Origin: Argopecten irradians
Taxonomy: Eukaryota; Mollusca; Bivalvia; Pectinida; Pectinidae
Length of the DNA: 64,000 bases
Assembly: GCF_041381155.1 (NCBI RefSeq)
Contig: NC_091144.1
Span: 35,007,262 to 35,071,261, forward strand
Reading direction: 5' to 3'
Shown here piece after piece: positions 12,235-22,849 of this stretch. The notes under the pieces were generated by a model. The model worked only from the letters and a program-made list of their open reading frames with translations, was not told the DNA's origin and did not search any database. The stretch's first letter is position 1, and each line of letters begins with the position of its first letter. The position numbers and the translations under genes were made by a program.

Positions 12235-12335
12235 AAAACTTTAACAGCTATGGTCATGTAAGGGAGGCCTCCCATGTATGTAACGTCTATGCAATGCATA
12301 TTGCGTGTTTTGGAAGACTGCGGTATATCCGAGGA
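12235..12335 (-). mobile_element. SINE 3' fragment
   Basis: Contains the SINE 3' segment (AACAGCTATGGTCATGTAAG through GGAAGACTGCGGTATAT) in minus orientation, without tail or head. It is diverged and truncated at both ends. Confidence 0.75.
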
Positions 12336-12639
12336 TGAACAGTAGAATAAACAGTAACATTTTTACTAAATCATGTTCATGCAGAAAAAAACCAATGCCG
12401 ACTTGATTATCCTTGGTAATGCAATACTATTGATAAGACTCATTCCAATCATAACTTTATACAATAGGCAAGCAAAGCTTAACATGTAGTTTGTACAAAA
12501 TTACCTAGCGACTCACTGCAACACAAGTTAAAAACCTAAATATAAGTTCAATTGCATAGACAACTTAAAGTCTAAGATATAGTACTCTGATATAAAAACC
12601 ACTAATTTTTCAATGTTTCCTTCTAAACAATAAATATCA

Positions 12640-12800
12640 AAGAAACACCATTTAACAAAGCTTGACAATTTATTGACTCGTGCCCTATTCGGGCCTCGAA
12701 CTCACGATCTACGGCACCCAATCACCTAGCCAAACATACCTGCGCCTTCTACCACTGCGCCACATCCACATCCCCCAAAAAGGATGTTTCTATGCCGAAG
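12640..12800 (-). mobile_element. tRNA-derived SINE head (second family)
   Basis: The minus strand reads GATGTGGCGCAGTGGTAGAA (a good polymerase III A box, 12747-12769) and, 43 bp on, GTGAGTTCGAGGCCC (B box, 12690-12704). The spacing is that of a tRNA promoter. The sequence does not close into a clean acceptor stem, so a tRNA-derived SINE is likelier than a tRNA gene. The part after the B box (GGGCACGAGTCA) recurs at 12948-12960 beside a repeated AAACACAA-type flank, which suggests a partial local duplication. Confidence 0.6.
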
Positions 12801-12894
12801 TGATAGTCGGTTCGATATGCTGACATGATCACTGTGGAAATTGTCAAATTAAATCTTTGGATCAACAACACATAGTGAATATGATACATTGTGT

Positions 12895-12985
12895 TAAGTA
12901 AATATTAAATATCAAAAAACACAATTGAACAAAGCATGCCATTTTTAGTGACTCGTGCCCTATCCTTCTAAACAATACATATACG
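12895..12985. repeat. Local duplicate of 12600-12690
   Basis: Shares the run from ATATCAA...CAAAGCATG through GACTCGTGCCCTA with 12640-12690, and TCCTTCTAAACAATA with 12620-12634. The order of the two blocks differs, so a simple tandem duplication does not explain it. Confidence 0.5.
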
Positions 12986-13468
12986 TAAATATAAGAAAAT
13001 GACTCTATAAAAATCTGGACTTCTTGTTTTACAATTCAATTTCAAAAATAAAAAAAGTTTCTGAAATATAATGTATTATACATCATCCATGCAATTGTAA
13101 GCAATAGATAATAATATTTCTCTTTATTTTATCTGGCTTTCCATCAGTGAATGTGTTTTTTTTTGGCACATAACCTATCTTGTCTCAATCCATATAACTT
13201 TTTTCAGGATTTATTTGAAAGACATGTAAAAGCTTTAAACATGTTTAATCTTGTTTAAAGAGAAACTAGGTTATAAGTGTTGGTTGTGATGTAAGTGTAA
13301 GTGTAAGTAATGGTTTACTAAAAAATTGTTTATGGTAATACCACTTTGGTTGATTTTTAAAGCCGATCTAAGGCGTTCTACATGAAGAATATACGGACAC
13401 AGAGGGTCACTCTGTCGTACCCAACGTTGTCAAAACTTCAAAACAATTTTAGCAATAGTCAATATTAA

Positions 13469-14369
13469 AGGTAGGTCTCGCCCAATGAAATACTGTATAT
13501 AAAGAATACGAAATTGAAATTTATCCTGTACATAGATATAATCTTCAGTTCATTTTCGATGCATACAACGAAGAATATGGGTGGTCATTGCCTAGCTTGA
13601 CCAGGAAAATACTCCTCTAAAAATAGAGCGAAGTCAAGCTTTACATGGAACATGGCGTAATTTTTTTTACCAACACGAGGCCGCATCAACAAACGGAAGC
13701 GTGCAACAAAATGTCGGTTAGAAGTGACAGTCTTGTCACGGCATGTTTAGTCAAAAAAAAAGAAAAAAAAGACAACAAGTCGAAGTGCGATGGATTGTTT
13801 ATACATAATATATATAGAACACTTCAAGTTACTTACATACGCTCGCTAGCTTAGTACATCAAACATTTATGTTGTTAGTCTGCTGCTGTATGTGCTCTAG
13901 CATATGTTTTGAAATTTAACTCACCATGTGCAACATGAGTCCCAATAGAATCGGGCGAGTTCCGCTTGAGATGTGGCTTCTGTTTCTTCTATTGCTACAT
14001 GCCATCTCTGAATTTCATTCCCTAGAGATATCCTAGGGTGCTACCGATTCCATTCTAATTTCCTCCTCTTTGTTGCCGATTCAGATACATTTTTTTCTTC
14101 ACAGGCTTATATTCACCCATTTTGTTTATGTTCAGTGCGAAACAATGCGCATGAGCCAAGCTTCGACAACACAATCCATCGCAGCTTCATTTGAATGTTA
14201 TCCTGTCAGCCTGACATCGTGATAAATCAAGGATTTCCTTCAATTTTGTATTCAAGATACATTTGTTCAATATCATACGCATTTAGAAATTAAATTGATG
14301 TATTTTTTAAAATGTTTTCCGCTTATCGGATTTGACAAAAAAAAATATTTGGTTGGGCGAAACCTACCT
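13469..14369. mobile_element. 901-bp TTAA-flanked terminal-inverted-repeat element
   Basis: The left end reads AGGTAGGTCTCGCCCAA and the right end is its near-perfect inverse (TTGGGCGAAACCTACCT). Both ends are flanked by TTAA (13465-13468 and 14370-14373), the target duplication used by piggyBac-type transposases. No transposase is encoded; the only ORF (13645-13854) has no recognisable content. It is therefore a non-autonomous element. The right 270 bp recur at 59599-59865, directly abutting the second fucosyltransferase copy. Confidence 0.8.
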
Positions 14370-14373
14370 TTAA

Positions 14374-15710
14374 AGTGAATAGTCGGGCAAAGGAAACCAG
14401 TCTAAATGCGTTCTTTGGCCTTCCAAAAGTCATTGTATACCATAATGATGGTCAAGTTCTGCTTACGGTGTCCAGTTTTGACCATTGAAATTTTGGGGAA
14501 GCCCCGTGTAAATTTAGCACAGTTCTAAATATAAATTGCCAAACTCTTTGAAAACGAGGCTGCGTGGAAATGTCAACATGGACATGTGTTTCTCGGTCGT
14601 GTCGGTTTCGTTTCGTGTGATAAACCACTAATGCGGTATGTAAATTGTTGTTTTGAGATGATACATTTGATGCAAATGAAGTATTCTTACATTAATGACA
14701 ATGCTTTGTAATCATTTTTCGATAAAAGCATCTTTATACATGGAAATCGACACAAATATTCGGCCGATGCAGAGATGGGGCCCCGACAAGAGGCAATTAT
14801 TGCAGCATCGCATTCGTCGTATTTTACATCAAACGAATCATGAAGGTTAAATCAGAGATTTCAATAGTAATGATATTTAAATCTCTGGTTAAATACAAAT
14901 AATCGTAACATAATTTCCCATTTAAAACCACACGAAAACGCTCCATACAACTTCCATGCATGTAGCTGTCAAAGATGTGAAAATAAATTAGCTCATACAT
15001 AGATATTTTACAAGTACAATATATGTGTTCAATTATTCGTGTAGTTTTTTGCAGAGATTTAATTAAATTATCTATGTCTCTGGTTTTTTTTTTTGTAAAC
15101 AATATTTGAGTTCTGGAGAGAGATGACATGAATGTCCAGCTGGAAGGAAAGAAACTTTTATAATGTATATGTATTGTACAATGTATATATGTAAACGTAC
15201 ATTCCATGTAGCTGCTATAGAATTACAACTAGGAAATTCTCTCAAACATTGATAATATTTAATTATTCACATTCATGTAGGCCTATGCTGTGAGAATTAA
15301 CACATCATATATATTTCCAGAAAAACATATAGGCCTACATGTATGTTACTTTCCTTTTCTGTTGTTTCCTGTTTTTTTTGTGCTCTGGAGAAAAAGATGA
15401 TTGAGTTGGAAGAAAAGTAATTAATTAAGAGAAATGTGTACCACAGTACTTTGTCTGTAGCCGAGGGGTTCTATACTGTTTTAATAGTCCAGTAATTAAT
15501 AATTAAATTGAAAATTTCAAAATTAAGATGAAATTGTAAATTCCATTTTTGAATGAAGTGGTTCCCTACCTTTGAGAGTACACAGTGTGTATACCCTTTT
15601 TGGTTTTAAGGAATAATACCTGAATAGGAACCTGAAATAACATGACAATCAATCAGGAATGTGTGTGTTGGGGGGGGGGGGGGGGGGGGGGCTAAAAAGA
15701 CAGAAAATCA
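14374..15710. other. Non-coding stretch with poly-G run
   Basis: AT-rich DNA with no recognisable gene. The 127-codon minus ORF at 14824-15207 has biased, low-complexity composition and no domain. A run of 24 G lies at 15668-15691, a likely weak spot for sequencing. A short inverted pair around TGTAGGCCTATG / CATATAGGCCTACA lies at 15277-15340. Confidence 0.5.
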
Positions 15711-15713
15711 TGA

Positions 15714-15967
15714 GGTTGGGAAGTTGTAACTTGAGTGGGGGGTTGAAATATAGAAGAAATAGCTACAGATAACTGGAATAGGAAGGGTGCTTTATCATTG
15801 ATCGGTTCATTGCATATTTGGGGTTTATCATGGCTTTTTTTGGTTATTTAGTCTCATTGATTTTGGAGCATCTTTGAATCCATATGGTACTGTATATCTT
15901 TCTTTTTTCCATGTGTAGCTATTTCTTCTGTATTTCAACCCCCCGCCAAAGTCACAACTTCCCAATA
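15714..15967. repeat. Foldback: about 54-bp inverted repeat
   Basis: The arm at 15714-15768 (TTGGGAAGTTGTAACTT ... GAAATAGCTACA) is inverted at 15914-15967 (TGTAGCTATTTCTTC ... AACTTCCCAA) with about 145 bp between. The arms are over 80 percent alike by eye. It could be a small foldback transposon; no target duplication is evident. Confidence 0.7.
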
Positions 15968-16056
15968 GGTACCACTTTTTTGTTTAGAACTCAAATCAAA
16001 GACAGATGTACATAGTACTACATACTACATTTTAGTCTATGTGTTTGTAATCATCG

Positions 16057-16308
16057 CCCTTTGTCAGTATAATGTGACCGGGTGGGGTATGTTGCTTGGT
16101 GTCTTCGGCGGCATGCTTCAGTGATATAGCACTATAAAAAGGGCAAAAGTTCCACTATACAAGAAGACACAACATGAATACACCGCAGTCTCCCGAAACA
16201 CACACCTCGCACAACATACACGCAACACACCGCATACATGGGAGGCCGTCCTTACATGACCATAGCTGTTACATTGTAATAGGACGTTAATTAATCAAAC
16301 AAACAAAC
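16057..16308 (+). mobile_element. SINE copy, 5' truncated
   Basis: Begins inside the central domain (GTCAGTATAATGTGACCGGG) and runs to AGGACGTTAATTAATCAAAC with a short CAAA tail. Its tail abuts the left boundary of the displaced Ulp1 segment. Confidence 0.85.
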
Positions 16309-16358
16309 ATATGATTATTATTATAAATTTTATCAAATAAGGACAATGATATACATGC

Positions 16359-16984
16359 TGGCCCTGCAGGTAGGGCGTTAGAATTGTACCTGCTGCCCCT
16401 ATTGCATGATCGTAAAAGGCGACTAAATTTAGGATCTTATCTTTTCTAATCTTCCTAACTGACTTTATCCTTCCTAATGCCTCCCTTGGCACCGCCTCAT
16501 ACATGTACTGTCATTTTCTTGAAATGCAATACATATTCGTATTTATTCGGTTTATATTATTTGAACATGATTTTTATGATATGTATAGGTAATTCCAAAT
16601 TGAGTTGAGCGTTCGCCCCTGTGAGGAAGGCTCTGGGTTTGTTCCCTGGCCGAGACACACCAAAGTCTGTAAAAGTGGTAGTTTCTGCTCCTGCTTAGCG
16701 CTCAGCAAAAAGGGAGTGGGACGACTGGTTCGCCCGTTGTCAGTATAATGTGACCGGGTGGGGTGTGTTGCTTGGTGTCTTCGGCGGCATGCTTCAGTGA
16801 TATAGCACTATAAAAAGGGCAAAAGTTCCACTATACAAGAAGACAACATGAATATACCGCAGTCTCCCGAAACACTCGCCTCGCACAACATACACGCAAC
16901 ACACCGCATACATGGGAGGCCGTGCTTACATGACCATAGCTGTTAATAGGACGTTAATTAATCAAACAAACAATCAAACAAAAA
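16359..16984 (+). mobile_element. Full-length SINE with 11-bp target duplication
   Basis: Starts at TGGCCCTGCAGGTAGGGCG, carries the tRNA-like part, the central domain and the CAAACAATCAAACAAAAA tail. GATATACATGC flanks it at 16348-16358 and again at 16985-16995. The paralogous stretch at 53504-53514 has the site once, so this is a clean insertion that fixes both SINE ends. About 96 bp of extra AT-rich sequence (about 16499-16594) sits inside, replacing the usual CTTTTGGCCTT segment. Confidence 0.92.
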
Positions 16985-17559
16985 GATATACATGCATTGA
17001 TTTTGGTACTTTGATATCAGCTTTTTCAATAGAATTACTACTTTAGATATGGCTATGTTGGATATTTTAAAATATTTTTTAAACCTTTGTTATTAATATA
17101 GGTCATGGTTAGTAACCTTGACTGTTTAGCACAAAAGGAACTTGGAAAAAGGAATAAAAGTCAAACATGAAGTAGTATCAACAATGACCAACATTATAAA
17201 TGATACCCATGTTGTGAATACTGGTAAAAAGGTATGGTGCCATTATAAATTTTCGTTGGATGAAATTCTGCCCATATTTTTAAATTATAATTTCAGTCTG
17301 TTGCCAATTTCACAATAAGGTATCAATCAGATTTTTGCAGTTACGCTATGCTTTCATCATAGAAGTCACCCCCTCCTTGTTCTAATATAAAACTAATACA
17401 AATTTTTAGTGTTTAATCTTAAAATTTATAAGGTGTTGATCAAAACAAGTATATTTCACTGAAAATATGGTTAAATATATGATTTGTTTCTTCAGTACCG
17501 CGTCATGGAGTATGACTTTATAGTACAGTACCTGAACCGTTTAACGTTCCCAAATTTGC

Positions 17560-17705
17560 GTTTCGTTTGCGTTTGCGTTATTTCCGTTAGCAATCGTTAG
17601 CGTTAGCAATCGTTTATCGTTAATCATTATCGTTTGCGTTAGCAATCGTTAATCGTTAGTTGCGTTTTCAATCGTTTGCGTTAGAAATCGTTTGCGTTAA
17701 TCGTG
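17560..17705 (+). repeat. Subterminal CGTTAGC/CGTTAATC repeats, left
   Basis: Irregular tandem run of short units such as CGTTAGCAATCG, CGTTTGCGTTA and CGTTAATCGTTAG inside the left end of the 2.68-kb element. A matching run lies at 20055-20170. Subterminal arrays like this often bind the transposase. Confidence 0.8.
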
Positions 17706-19379
17706 AGCAGGACCCACTTCCGCTAACGTAAACCACTAAAAATAGAACTAAATGCCGGTGATATGCTTTGACGATTCGGATATAATGTTCATTTTTATCT
17801 ACTAAGATATTACGTTTACCGCTTCGTGTATCCACGACGACTGATAGATTACACAAGAAAATAGCTAAAACAGATAATAAAAATATAAAAATGTTATTAC
17901 AGACACGTTGCATAATATTGTTCTTGTTATGTTAAATATTATCAATGTACGAAGAACGCAAAAAAAGACTCGGAAGATTTGTAAATAAATTCGTCAAATT
18001 TAAAAATCATTAATATCAGAGATTTATATAATCTCTGTTAATATGACGAGTTTGAATACGAGGAATAGGTGAGATTTGGCATTTACATGTACATATTTTT
18101 AAATGCAATTTATTAGTACTTTTATTTATATGAAAATGGAATAAAATGATGTAATTGTTTGCAATCCTACAACTTCATGTAGAACACGTGTAGATAATTC
18201 GAACTGTGCAGGGGTACGTTACATTGTAAGCCTTCACACGTACTGTACGCGTGTCAAATCAGCTCATATCAATAAAAACTGGACAGTCACGGGCACCTAA
18301 TCACACGTGTTCGTTGTTATTTGTAACTGGAATCTCTTCAATTCCCAGCGTGACGCGCACGGGTATTTTACCTGTACAGGTATATAGGTCACGACTGGTG
18401 TTACCTTGTGTCGACCCCCTGTAGCTGGCCACGGGCGGAGTTCACCTGTAATTAACACCTTCTTGGGAGGGAGATTAACTTTATACCCAACTTACCTGTG
18501 CCCCATACACTGTGACAGTACATTTCACGTCCATATATGTACTGTCGTATTTCAAAGTTTTGATGTGTGCAATATGCTTCCTATAGTATAGATTACGTAG
18601 GAAAGAATTAACTTGCACTTATACATTGTATGAATAATTAATTAGTTTAAACTGTAAATTGAAGAGTTGCTTGATGTGAAATGTGATCAAATAACTATAT
18701 TTCTTACACCAGTTACAAATATACGCAGAAAATTGTCGCAGTACAATTTTACTGTATATAATCTTCAATGTACATACATGTATGCATGTGCATCACTGTC
18801 TTCATCGTCGTTGTCATCAATGATTTTGCATAATTGACTTAATTTTAATATAAATAACTGGAAGTGAAATATTTTCATTCTTTATATCTTTATTATGTGC
18901 ATAAACTATAAAATGAGAGAACTGCAAATAGTGAAACACGAATTCAAATGTTCAATCTTTATTACAGTAGCTGTGGCGTATGTACGTGCATTTGTAAATG
19001 TACATGTACGACCCTAAAATCGATGCCTAGTCAATTGTAAGCAATGAGCTTTTATGAATGCACACCCTAGTAATATACAGCGTGTAATCCGTTATGAAAA
19101 CAAATATTCCGAGAATGCAATTTTCCGTGGTAAACGGAAGAGCCTTTCGACAATCTACAAAAACCCAGAAACTTGTGATTGATGCGGGAAACAATATAAG
19201 ATGTTAATTATTACAATTGTTGAGTTATGAAACATAGAAATCAAACATATTAGATGAAAATTTGATTTACTGCATTTTAAATGTGTTCGTGTGAAAATGT
19301 TTTATTCGTCATTTCAATATCATGATAGTGTTTAAAGTACCAGTATACGACTGATCGCTTCACTAATGTTATGACATTG

Positions 19380-19985
19380 TGACGGTAATATTATCAATAA
19401 AGTGTTGTTGTAAAAAATTGTTTATTATTTCTTAAAATGTCGGACAAATATGACACTTAGAATAAAACAATTCTCTTTTAATACATACGGCTGTACACGT
19501 AATTTGTAAACGTACGTGTGAAGTGGAAACTTCGTATCGAGTACAGTCGTGTTTGTCTTCATTGTGTTATTATCAGTAAAGCGATGTTGTAACAATTTGT
19601 TATTTCTGAAATATCGGGTAAAATGACACTTTAGAATAATACCATTCTTTCACTATACATACAGTTGCACATGTAATTCATTTTGTAAACGTACATTTTG
19701 TTCATGGAAACTTTGCATCGAGTACTGTCGTCTTTGACTTCATCGTGTCCATATACATGTATGATATACAGAAACTCTAATCCCGAACATACTTCAGTTT
19801 TTCTTGTACTTTCGTTTGTATTTCAAAACATGTAAAGTGGAAACTTTGCATTGAGTACTGTTGTCGTTGACTTAATCGTGTCCATATAGTTTTCATAGGC
19901 AAATGTTTATATGATATACAGAAACTTTAATCCCGAACATACTCCAGTTTTTCTTGTACTTGCGTTTGTATTTCAGAACGTCAAG
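19380..19985 (+). repeat. Internal tandem duplication (about 180-190 bp)
   Basis: 19384-19560 and 19575-19750 are diverged tandem copies (shared AAACGTAC, GGAAACTT, ATCGAGTAC). Two shorter copies of ATACAGAAACT...CCCGAACATAC lie at 19767-19830 and 19915-19980. All are inside the 2.68-kb element. Confidence 0.7.
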
Positions 19986-20499
19986 ATCCGTAATTTATTT
20001 ACCGTCAAGCCGTGTCCGTGATTATAACAAAGGTATATCCGGTTTATCATAGCCGATCGTTTTGCGTTAATCGTTAGCCGGTATTGCGTAAATCGTTTAT
20101 CGTTAATCGTTAGCGTTAGCAATCGTTAGCGTTAGCTAACGGACGATTTTTTTGTGTTGCGTTTGCGTTAGGCTGGGAACGTTAAACGGTTCAGGTACTG
20201 TAGAAGCTTACCATCAACGAGGAGGCCACTGGGATTCAGTGGTGAGCAGTTCATAACATAATTATTGAAAAAAACAATTTGTACCCAAGGAAAGATATTT
20301 CATCTTCGAATAGAGTTGTCTCTCTATTGATTGTGACATCATTTCTTTGTGAGCAAAAACTACATCATTTTGTATGAATAATATGACGTAACACTCTCAG
20401 TAACATGACATAAAAATCAGTTCCTAATCACAAAAACAGATAAAAAATTATGTGAAGAATAAGTAGAGGATATTGCATTTCAAGTGAATTATTTTACAC

Positions 20500-20656
20500 A
20501 CTCAAGGCCAAAAGTGAGGCGGTGCCAAGGGAGGCATTTGGAAGGATAAAGTCAGTTAGGAAGAAGAGAAAATATATTATCTTAAATTAAGTCGCCATTC
20601 ACGGTCATGCAATAGGAGCAGCAGGTACAATTCTAACGCCCTACCTGCAGGGCATT
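20500..20656 (-). mobile_element. SINE head fragment
   Basis: Minus-oriented SINE 5' part, from the GCCCTGCAGGTAGGGCG head to CTTTTGGCCTTGAG, cut where it meets the displaced Ulp1 copy. Confidence 0.85.
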
Positions 20657-20985
20657 TATAGTATTTCATCATCAAGGACACTTTTCCAACACTTGCTAAC
20701 TTCGTGTGCTATGTTTGTAAACGTGTTCTTTCTGAATCCAGTCGCATTCAAAGCCATCATTTCATTTAGATGAGCAGAACCGTTTCCTGTAGCCATACTT
20801 CCCAAAACAGCTCGAACATTTACGTCAAAGCGTTTTGTATTCCCTACTTTTAAACGAAGACTGGTTTGCAGAAGAAATGAAAGTTACATCCATTACATCG
20901 AGCCGCTAATAAAGATGCGTAGCCATAGTTTTTAGTCTCAGTTTCCAGTCATGTATGCATCGTTACCTCTGAAACATGTCCCTAG
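20657..20985 (-). pseudogene. Mutator-like transposase fragment
   Basis: Minus-strand reading gives LETETKNYGYASLLAARCNG, ending CNFHFFCKPVFV, and then, in a different frame, RFDVNVRAVLGSMATGNG, HLNEMMALNATGF and KNTFTNIAHEVSKCWKSVL before a stop at 20657-20659. A CxxC just before an FDVN-RAV-G...G-G motif is typical of the animal Mutator-like transposase domain as I remember it. The frame change between the two parts and the lack of a catalytic core mark it as a decayed piece. It lies immediately next to the displaced Ulp1 exons. Confidence 0.5.
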
Positions 20986-21283
20986 GTCCATTAGACGATA
21001 TGAATACAAAAAGCTAGAAACTGATAACCGCTTGAATCTAAATGAAAGCTTGTTCACATGAGTTCGGAGTAATGTGTATGTAGTGTCTAACTTGGCCGAG
21101 AGAAATACGAATAGTGAGCAGTATGATTCAACATGTTTTTCCTATTGAAAAAATTGAATGAAAACATAAAATCTTGCATTCCGCACACTTACACACATTT
21201 CATAGTTAAAGGGACATAACACCTACAGACACGCTATTTTATAAAATCAGAGTATATACGTATAATAAATAAATAGTACGACT
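20986..21283. other. Non-coding, nothing seen
   Basis: AT-rich spacer between the Mutator-like fragment and the TTAA MITE. No feature recognised. Confidence 0.4.
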
Positions 21284-21287
21284 TTAA

Positions 21288-21622
21288 AGATGCTCCACCG
21301 CCGACAGAGCATAAATGATATTCATTATTTGAACAATAATTGGTGTTTAATCGTGTATATATATATATAATTAACACAAAAAATAATATAAAATAATTTA
21401 TTTCCTCGTCTTTGGTTCATGTGCAATCAGTACTTCATTCCATATAGGATATAGTGACACGGAATTTTTTCGAGATGCAATTTATTATTTTTTATGTTTT
21501 TAACGTGAAGTAAAATTAGAAGCTCAAACTTTTCAATGGTGGTAATGGTCTCAAGTAAGAAACTTTTGTAACTGAATAAAAATACTAAATCGTCTGCTCC
21601 ATTTGTCAGCGGTGGAGCATCT
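21288..21622. mobile_element. TTAA MITE (AGATGCTCC family), complete
   Basis: Ends AGATGCTCCACCGCCGACA and its inverse, flanked by TTAA at 21284-21287 and 21623-21626. No coding capacity. Further copies lie at 39118, 49399, 60974 and about 61271, and a diverged one at about 42530-42850. Confidence 0.9.
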
Positions 21623-21871
21623 TTAACCAATATAAATTTGCATCATTAAGAACAAAATATATTAAATTACTCAGTTACCTACTAAATTATCCCTTAAACT
21701 ATAAATTCCACTAAATACAATTCCATGGATACTTTCTCACGTTTGGACTTTATAAATTACAATTTACACATTAAAACATAGAATATTCAAAACCTAACGC
21801 ACATTCACCCCACAGCTATAGTGTGGAGTATTGGCAAATTCTTTTGGGAGTTTCTCCAGAGTTCGGCTATT

Positions 21872-22404
21872 CATTTTGTTTGTTTGTTTGTTTGTTTGAT
21901 TAATAAACGTCCTATTAACAGCTATGATCATGTAAGAACGGCCTCCCATGTATGCGGTGTGTTGCGTGTATGTTGTGCGAGATGCGTGTTTTGGGAGACT
22001 GCGGTAAATTAATGTTATGTCTTCTTGTATAGTGGAACTATTGCCCTTTTTATAGTGCTATATCACTGAAGCATGCCGCCGAAGACACCAAGCAACACAC
22101 CCCACCCGGTCACATTATACTGACAACGGGCGAACCAGTCGTCCCACTCCCCGTTTGCTGAGCGCTAAGCAGGAGCAGAAACTACCACTTTTATAGACTT
22201 TGGTGTGTCTCGGCCAGGGGACAAAACCCAGAGCCTTCCTCACGGGCGAACGCTCAACGCAAGGCCAAAAGTGAGGCGGTGCCAAGGAAGGCATTAGGAA
22301 AGATAAAGTCAGTTAGGAAGAAAGGAAAAGATAAGATCCTAAATTTAGTCGCCTTTTACGATCATGCAATAGGGGCAGCAGGTACAATTCTAACGCCCTA
22401 CCTG
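21872..22404 (-). mobile_element. Full-length SINE
   Basis: Minus-oriented copy from CAGGTAGGGCGTTAGAATTG at 22404 to a TTTG-repeat (the CAAA tail in minus) at 21872-21900. Head, tRNA-like part, central domain and tail are all present. Confidence 0.9.
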
Positions 22405-22469
22405 AGATTAAAACAATGATTTGCCAAATGAATATTATGCCATCATGAATTAAATAGAAATTCATGAAA

Positions 22470-22825
22470 AGATAAATACAAAAAGAGATCCCAGAGGGAT
22501 CTTGGCGCCCACCAAAGAATGATCTGGGTCTGACAATGGAAAGAGGGATCTTTTCCCTGCTTTTCAAACACACTATATATAAAATTTGAGACAGATCGCT
22601 ATAGTACTTTCTAAGAAATAGCGATAACAAACTTTAAGTATCAAAATCCAAGATGGCCACCTGTCGGCCATCTTGTTCACCGATCGGTCCCAAAAATGCA
22701 ATATGCACAACAAGGGTTTTTAAGAAATAGTGATAACAAGCATTGTTTACGGACGGACGGCGGACGACGGACCACGGACGCAGGGCGATTTGAATAGCCC
22801 ACCATCTGATGATGGTGGGCTAAAA
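22470..22825 (-). mobile_element. Helitron-like tandem-repeat element, short form
   Basis: In minus orientation it starts with the hairpin AGCCCACCATCA/TGATGGTGGGCT (22797-22822). It carries one unit of the approximately 155-bp satellite seen at 33-35 kb, including CAAGATGGCCGAC and its inverse. It ends with the hairpin GATCCCTCTGGGATC at about 22479-22493. It appears to be a minimal member of the family that forms the large array at 31.2-35 kb. Confidence 0.7.
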
Positions 22826-22849
22826 AAGGGAGTGGGGACCAGAAAAAGA

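Larger units (their letters stand above)
17524..20203. mobile_element. 2.68-kb inverted-repeat element with TA target duplication
   Basis: The left end CAGTACCTGAACCGTTTAAC is repeated exactly inverted at the right end; the perfect terminal repeat is about 27 bp. The empty site is preserved in the paralogous exon at about 54044 (TTTATAGTAGAAGC), so the target duplication is TA. A TA target and a CAGT start suit a non-autonomous Tc1/mariner-type element. Just inside both ends lie irregular runs of CGTTAGCAATCG / CGTTAATCG units, in direct orientation at both ends. The interior has no transposase; small ORFs at 17668-17913 (minus) and 18406-18591 have no recognisable content. Confidence 0.85.
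16306..20499 (+). pseudogene. Displaced copy of Ulp1-protease exons with introns (split by two insertions)
   Basis: Three blocks (16306-16358, 16985-17523, 20204-20499) together match 53457-54352 of the SWIM/Ulp1 gene, including intron sequence and splice sites. The copy therefore arose at DNA level, not from mRNA. It covers the exon starting VMVSNLDCLAQKELG and the exon carrying the catalytic-His segment (YRVMEYDF...HWDSV). Compared with the other copy there is a one-base insertion after AAAGGAACTTGG, which shifts the frame. The three blocks are split by a full SINE and by a 2.68-kb inverted-repeat element. The copy is bounded on both sides by SINE pieces. It is a broken partial gene with no likely product. 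Confidence 0.8.

Noticed and set aside
12676-12780. A tRNA gene on the minus strand
   Set aside because: A and B boxes are good, but no acceptor stem closes and part of the unit is repeated nearby; a tRNA-derived SINE explains it better.
14824-15207. 127-codon minus-strand ORF as a gene
   Set aside because: Low-complexity composition rich in Ile, Tyr and Thr, no domain, no start context, no neighbour support.
17552-20170. Telomere-like repeats (CGTTAGC units)
   Set aside because: The units are irregular, confined to both ends inside a TA-flanked element, and do not match the TTAGGG telomere repeat of molluscs.
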